Of a stretch of DNA of 24,999 nucleotides, positions 23,615 to 24,999 are shown one piece after another. A program made the translations under genes and the position numbers. The stretch lies in assembly GCA_947478935.1 (NCBI GenBank), contig CANJXV010000007.1:1-24999 (forward strand). The letters run 5' to 3'. Each line of letters opens with the position of its first letter. The first letter of the stretch is position 1. The stretch comes from Comamonadaceae bacterium (GTDB lineage Bacteria; Pseudomonadota; Gammaproteobacteria; Burkholderiales; Burkholderiaceae_C). Below the pieces are notes generated by a model. The model was given only the letters and a program-made list of their open reading frames with translations. It ran no database searches and was not told the DNA's origin.

Positions 23615-23620
23615 TATCAT
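23615..23620 (+). promoter_or_regulatory. -10 box of the ahcY transcript
   Basis: TATCAT matches TATAAT at five of six positions and predicts a start at about 23627, exactly where the riboswitch begins. The -35 region has no clear match. Confidence 0.5.
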
Positions 23621-23626
23621 CCGACC

Positions 23627-23735
23627 ACCCCGAGGAGCGATGCAGTTCACGCAAAGTGAATGAGGCTCGGGGTACAGGGGCCCTGTCTCCTGCATGTTTC
23701 AACTGCGCTCACCCACTAATGTCTGCGGGGTGAGT
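23627..23735 (+). promoter_or_regulatory. S-adenosylhomocysteine (SAH) riboswitch and likely expression platform
   Basis: The leader shows the SAH-riboswitch plan. CCGAGGAGCGATGCAGTT (23629-23646) has CCGAG pairing with CTCGG (23666-23670). GAGCG-x3-CAGTT pairs with AACTG-CGCTC (23701-23710). A hairpin TTCAC-GCAAA-GTGAA (23646-23660) lies inside. Downstream, CTCACCC (23708-23714) can also pair with GGGTGAG (23728-23734). That stem shares the CTC of the P1 strand, so the two forms should exclude each other. High SAH is expected to turn on the following hydrolase. Ends are approximate. Confidence 0.88.
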
Positions 23736-23791
23736 CACCTTTCTCCCGTTTCACTAGTGGTTTTCAAAATGTACTTTTTGGAGCCTTTGTC

Positions 23792-24999
23792 ATGAACGCT
23801 GTATTGAAACCCATCAAAAACCAGGACTACGAAATTGCCGACTTGAGCCTTGCGCCTTGGGGCCGCAAAGAACTCAACATTGCCCAGACCGAAATGCCCG
23901 GCCTCATGGCTATCCGCGAAGAATTCGCCAAGGCGCAGCCGCTCAAAGGCGCGCGTATCACCGGATCGCTGCACATGACTATCCAGACCGGTGTGCTGGT
24001 TGAAACCCTGCAAGCTCTGGGCGCACAAGTGCGTTGGGCCTCTTGCAACATTTACTCCACCCAAGACCACGCCGCCGCCGCTCTGGTGGCCGCAGGCACC
24101 CCGGTGTTTGCCTACAAAGGCGAGTCCCTGGAAGACTACTGGGATTACACCCACCGCATTTTTGAATTCAGCGGCAAAAAAGGCACACCCGCCGAAGGCC
24201 CCAACATGATTTTGGACGACGGCGGCGACGCTACGCTGCTCATGCACTTGGGTGCCAAGGCCGAGAAAAATATCAAAGTGCTGGCTAAGCCCGGTAGCGA
24301 AGAGGAGACTTGCCTTTTCAATTCCATCAAAGCCAAGCTCAAGCTAGACCCCACCTGGTATAGCCGTCGCCTGAAAAATATCGTCGGCGTGACGGAAGAA
24401 ACCACCACCGGCGTGCTGCGTTTGAATGAGATGGCCGCCCGTGGCGATCTGGCCTTCCGCGCCATCAACGTCAACGATTCGGTGACCAAGAGCAAGTTTG
24501 ACAACCTGTACGGCTGCCGCGAGTCTTTGGTGGACGCCATCAAACGTGCCACTGACGTGATGATCGCCGGCAAAGTGGCATTGGTGGCTGGTTACGGCGA
24601 CGTGGGCAAGGGCTCGGCCCAAGCGCTGCGTGCACTGTCGGCCCAAGTCTGGGTGACCGAGATCGACCCGATCAACGCCTTGCAAGCGGCTATGGAAGGC
24701 TACAAAGTGGTCACCATGGAATACGCTGCTGACAAAGCCGATATTTTTGTGTCCGCCACCGGCAACAAAAACGTCATTACTTACAAGCACATGGCGGCCA
24801 TGAAAGACCAGGCCATCGTTTGCAATATCGGCCACTTTGACAATGAGATCGACGTCGAATCCCTGTCCAAATGCAAGTGGGAAGAGATCAAGCCCCAGGT
24901 GGACCATGTGATTTTCCCGGCCAAAGGCAAAACGCCTGCCAAGCGCATCATCTTGTTGGCCAAAGGCCGCTTGGTGAACCTGGGCTGCGGCACCGGCCA
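23792..24999 (+). CDS. ahcY: Adenosylhomocysteinase, partial (C-terminus beyond window)
   Basis: The first 402 residues of an S-adenosylhomocysteine hydrolase, which splits SAH into adenosine and homocysteine and keeps the methyl cycle running. Landmarks: LHMTIQTGVLVETL, the CNIYSTQDHAAAA active-site segment, DDGGD, the VNDSVTKSKFDN motif and the NAD-binding GYGDVGKGSA, then GHFDNEIDVE. About 70 residues should lie past the edge. The ATG at 23792 is 9 bases after a GGAG (23779-23782) and gives the normal start. The ahcY leader holds an SAH riboswitch, a strong and familiar sign of this gene in betaproteobacteria. Confidence 0.96.
   Translation, partial: MNAVLKPIKNQDYEIADLSLAPWGRKELNIAQTEMPGLMAIREEFAKAQPLKGARITGSLHMTIQTGVLVETLQALGAQVRWASCNIYSTQDHAAAALVAAGTPVFAYKGESLEDYWDYTHRIFEFSGKKGTPAEGPNMILDDGGDATLLMHLGAKAEKNIKVLAKPGSEEETCLFNSIKAKLKLDPTWYSRRLKNIVGVTEETTTGVLRLNEMAARGDLAFRAINVNDSVTKSKFDNLYGCRESLVDAIKRATDVMIAGKVALVAGYGDVGKGSAQALRALSAQVWVTEIDPINALQAAMEGYKVVTMEYAADKADIFVSATGNKNVITYKHMAAMKDQAIVCNIGHFDNEIDVESLSKCKWEEIKPQVDHVIFPAKGKTPAKRIILLAKGRLVNLGCGTG

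Noticed and set aside
1..24999. CRISPR array, tRNA or rRNA genes, insertion sequences
   Set aside because: No regularly spaced direct repeats, no tRNA-like cloverleaf, rRNA-like stretch or transposase protein was seen by reading; a tRNA scan was not possible.

Overview
The window looks like a chromosomal segment of a betaproteobacterium, most likely order Burkholderiales and close to Comamonadaceae. Reasons: moderately high GC, dense gene packing with many ATGA/TTGA start-stop overlaps, protein sequences typical of that group (RF3, asparaginase II, acetylpolyamine amidohydrolase), and an ahcY gene preceded by an S-adenosylhomocysteine riboswitch. No rRNA, tRNA, CRISPR array, transposase or phage module was seen. 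The genus is an inference.

Layout. 1-2.0 kb: a biotin-carrier/carboxyltransferase fusion (minus strand, running off the left edge) diverges from an L-asparaginase II gene. 2.2-3.8 kb: a choline-sulfatase-type sulfatase on the minus strand, separated from the asparaginase by a terminator-like palindrome. 3.9-4.9 kb: a universal stress protein followed directly by a small Cys-rich membrane protein. 5.0-10.6 kb: the most notable block. A TPP-dependent E1-alpha, an E1-beta and a free-standing 82-residue lipoyl domain are followed without a real gap by a membrane-fusion protein, an FtsX-type permease and an ABC ATPase. The leader carries a perfect FNR/ANR box (TTGAT-N4-ATCAA) at the class II activator distance from a plausible -10 box, so the block may be induced by low oxygen. 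10.7-13.0 kb: three overlapping exporter genes (LysE, EamA, LysE). 13.1-14.6 kb: a secreted PepSY-like small protein and an acetylpolyamine amidohydrolase. 14.6-17.5 kb, minus strand: an RF3-MFS pair. 17.5-19.0 kb: a YciI-like protein converging with a class V aminotransferase. 19.3-23.0 kb: a 1224-residue predicted lipoprotein with five internal beta-sandwich-like repeats and visibly lower GC than its neighbours. 23.1-25.0 kb: a hotdog thioesterase, the SAH riboswitch and the start of ahcY.

How the genes may work together. The best candidate for an undescribed system is the 5.1-10.6 kb block. It has the E1 and lipoyl-carrier parts of a 2-oxoacid or acetoin dehydrogenase but no E2 acyltransferase domain and no E3. 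Instead it is joined to a three-part exporter whose gene order (adaptor, permease, ATPase) resembles DevBCA/MacAB-type systems. Whether the enzyme and the exporter act on one product cannot be decided from the sequence. The rest is mostly ordinary housekeeping and transport genes with some interesting regulatory sites.
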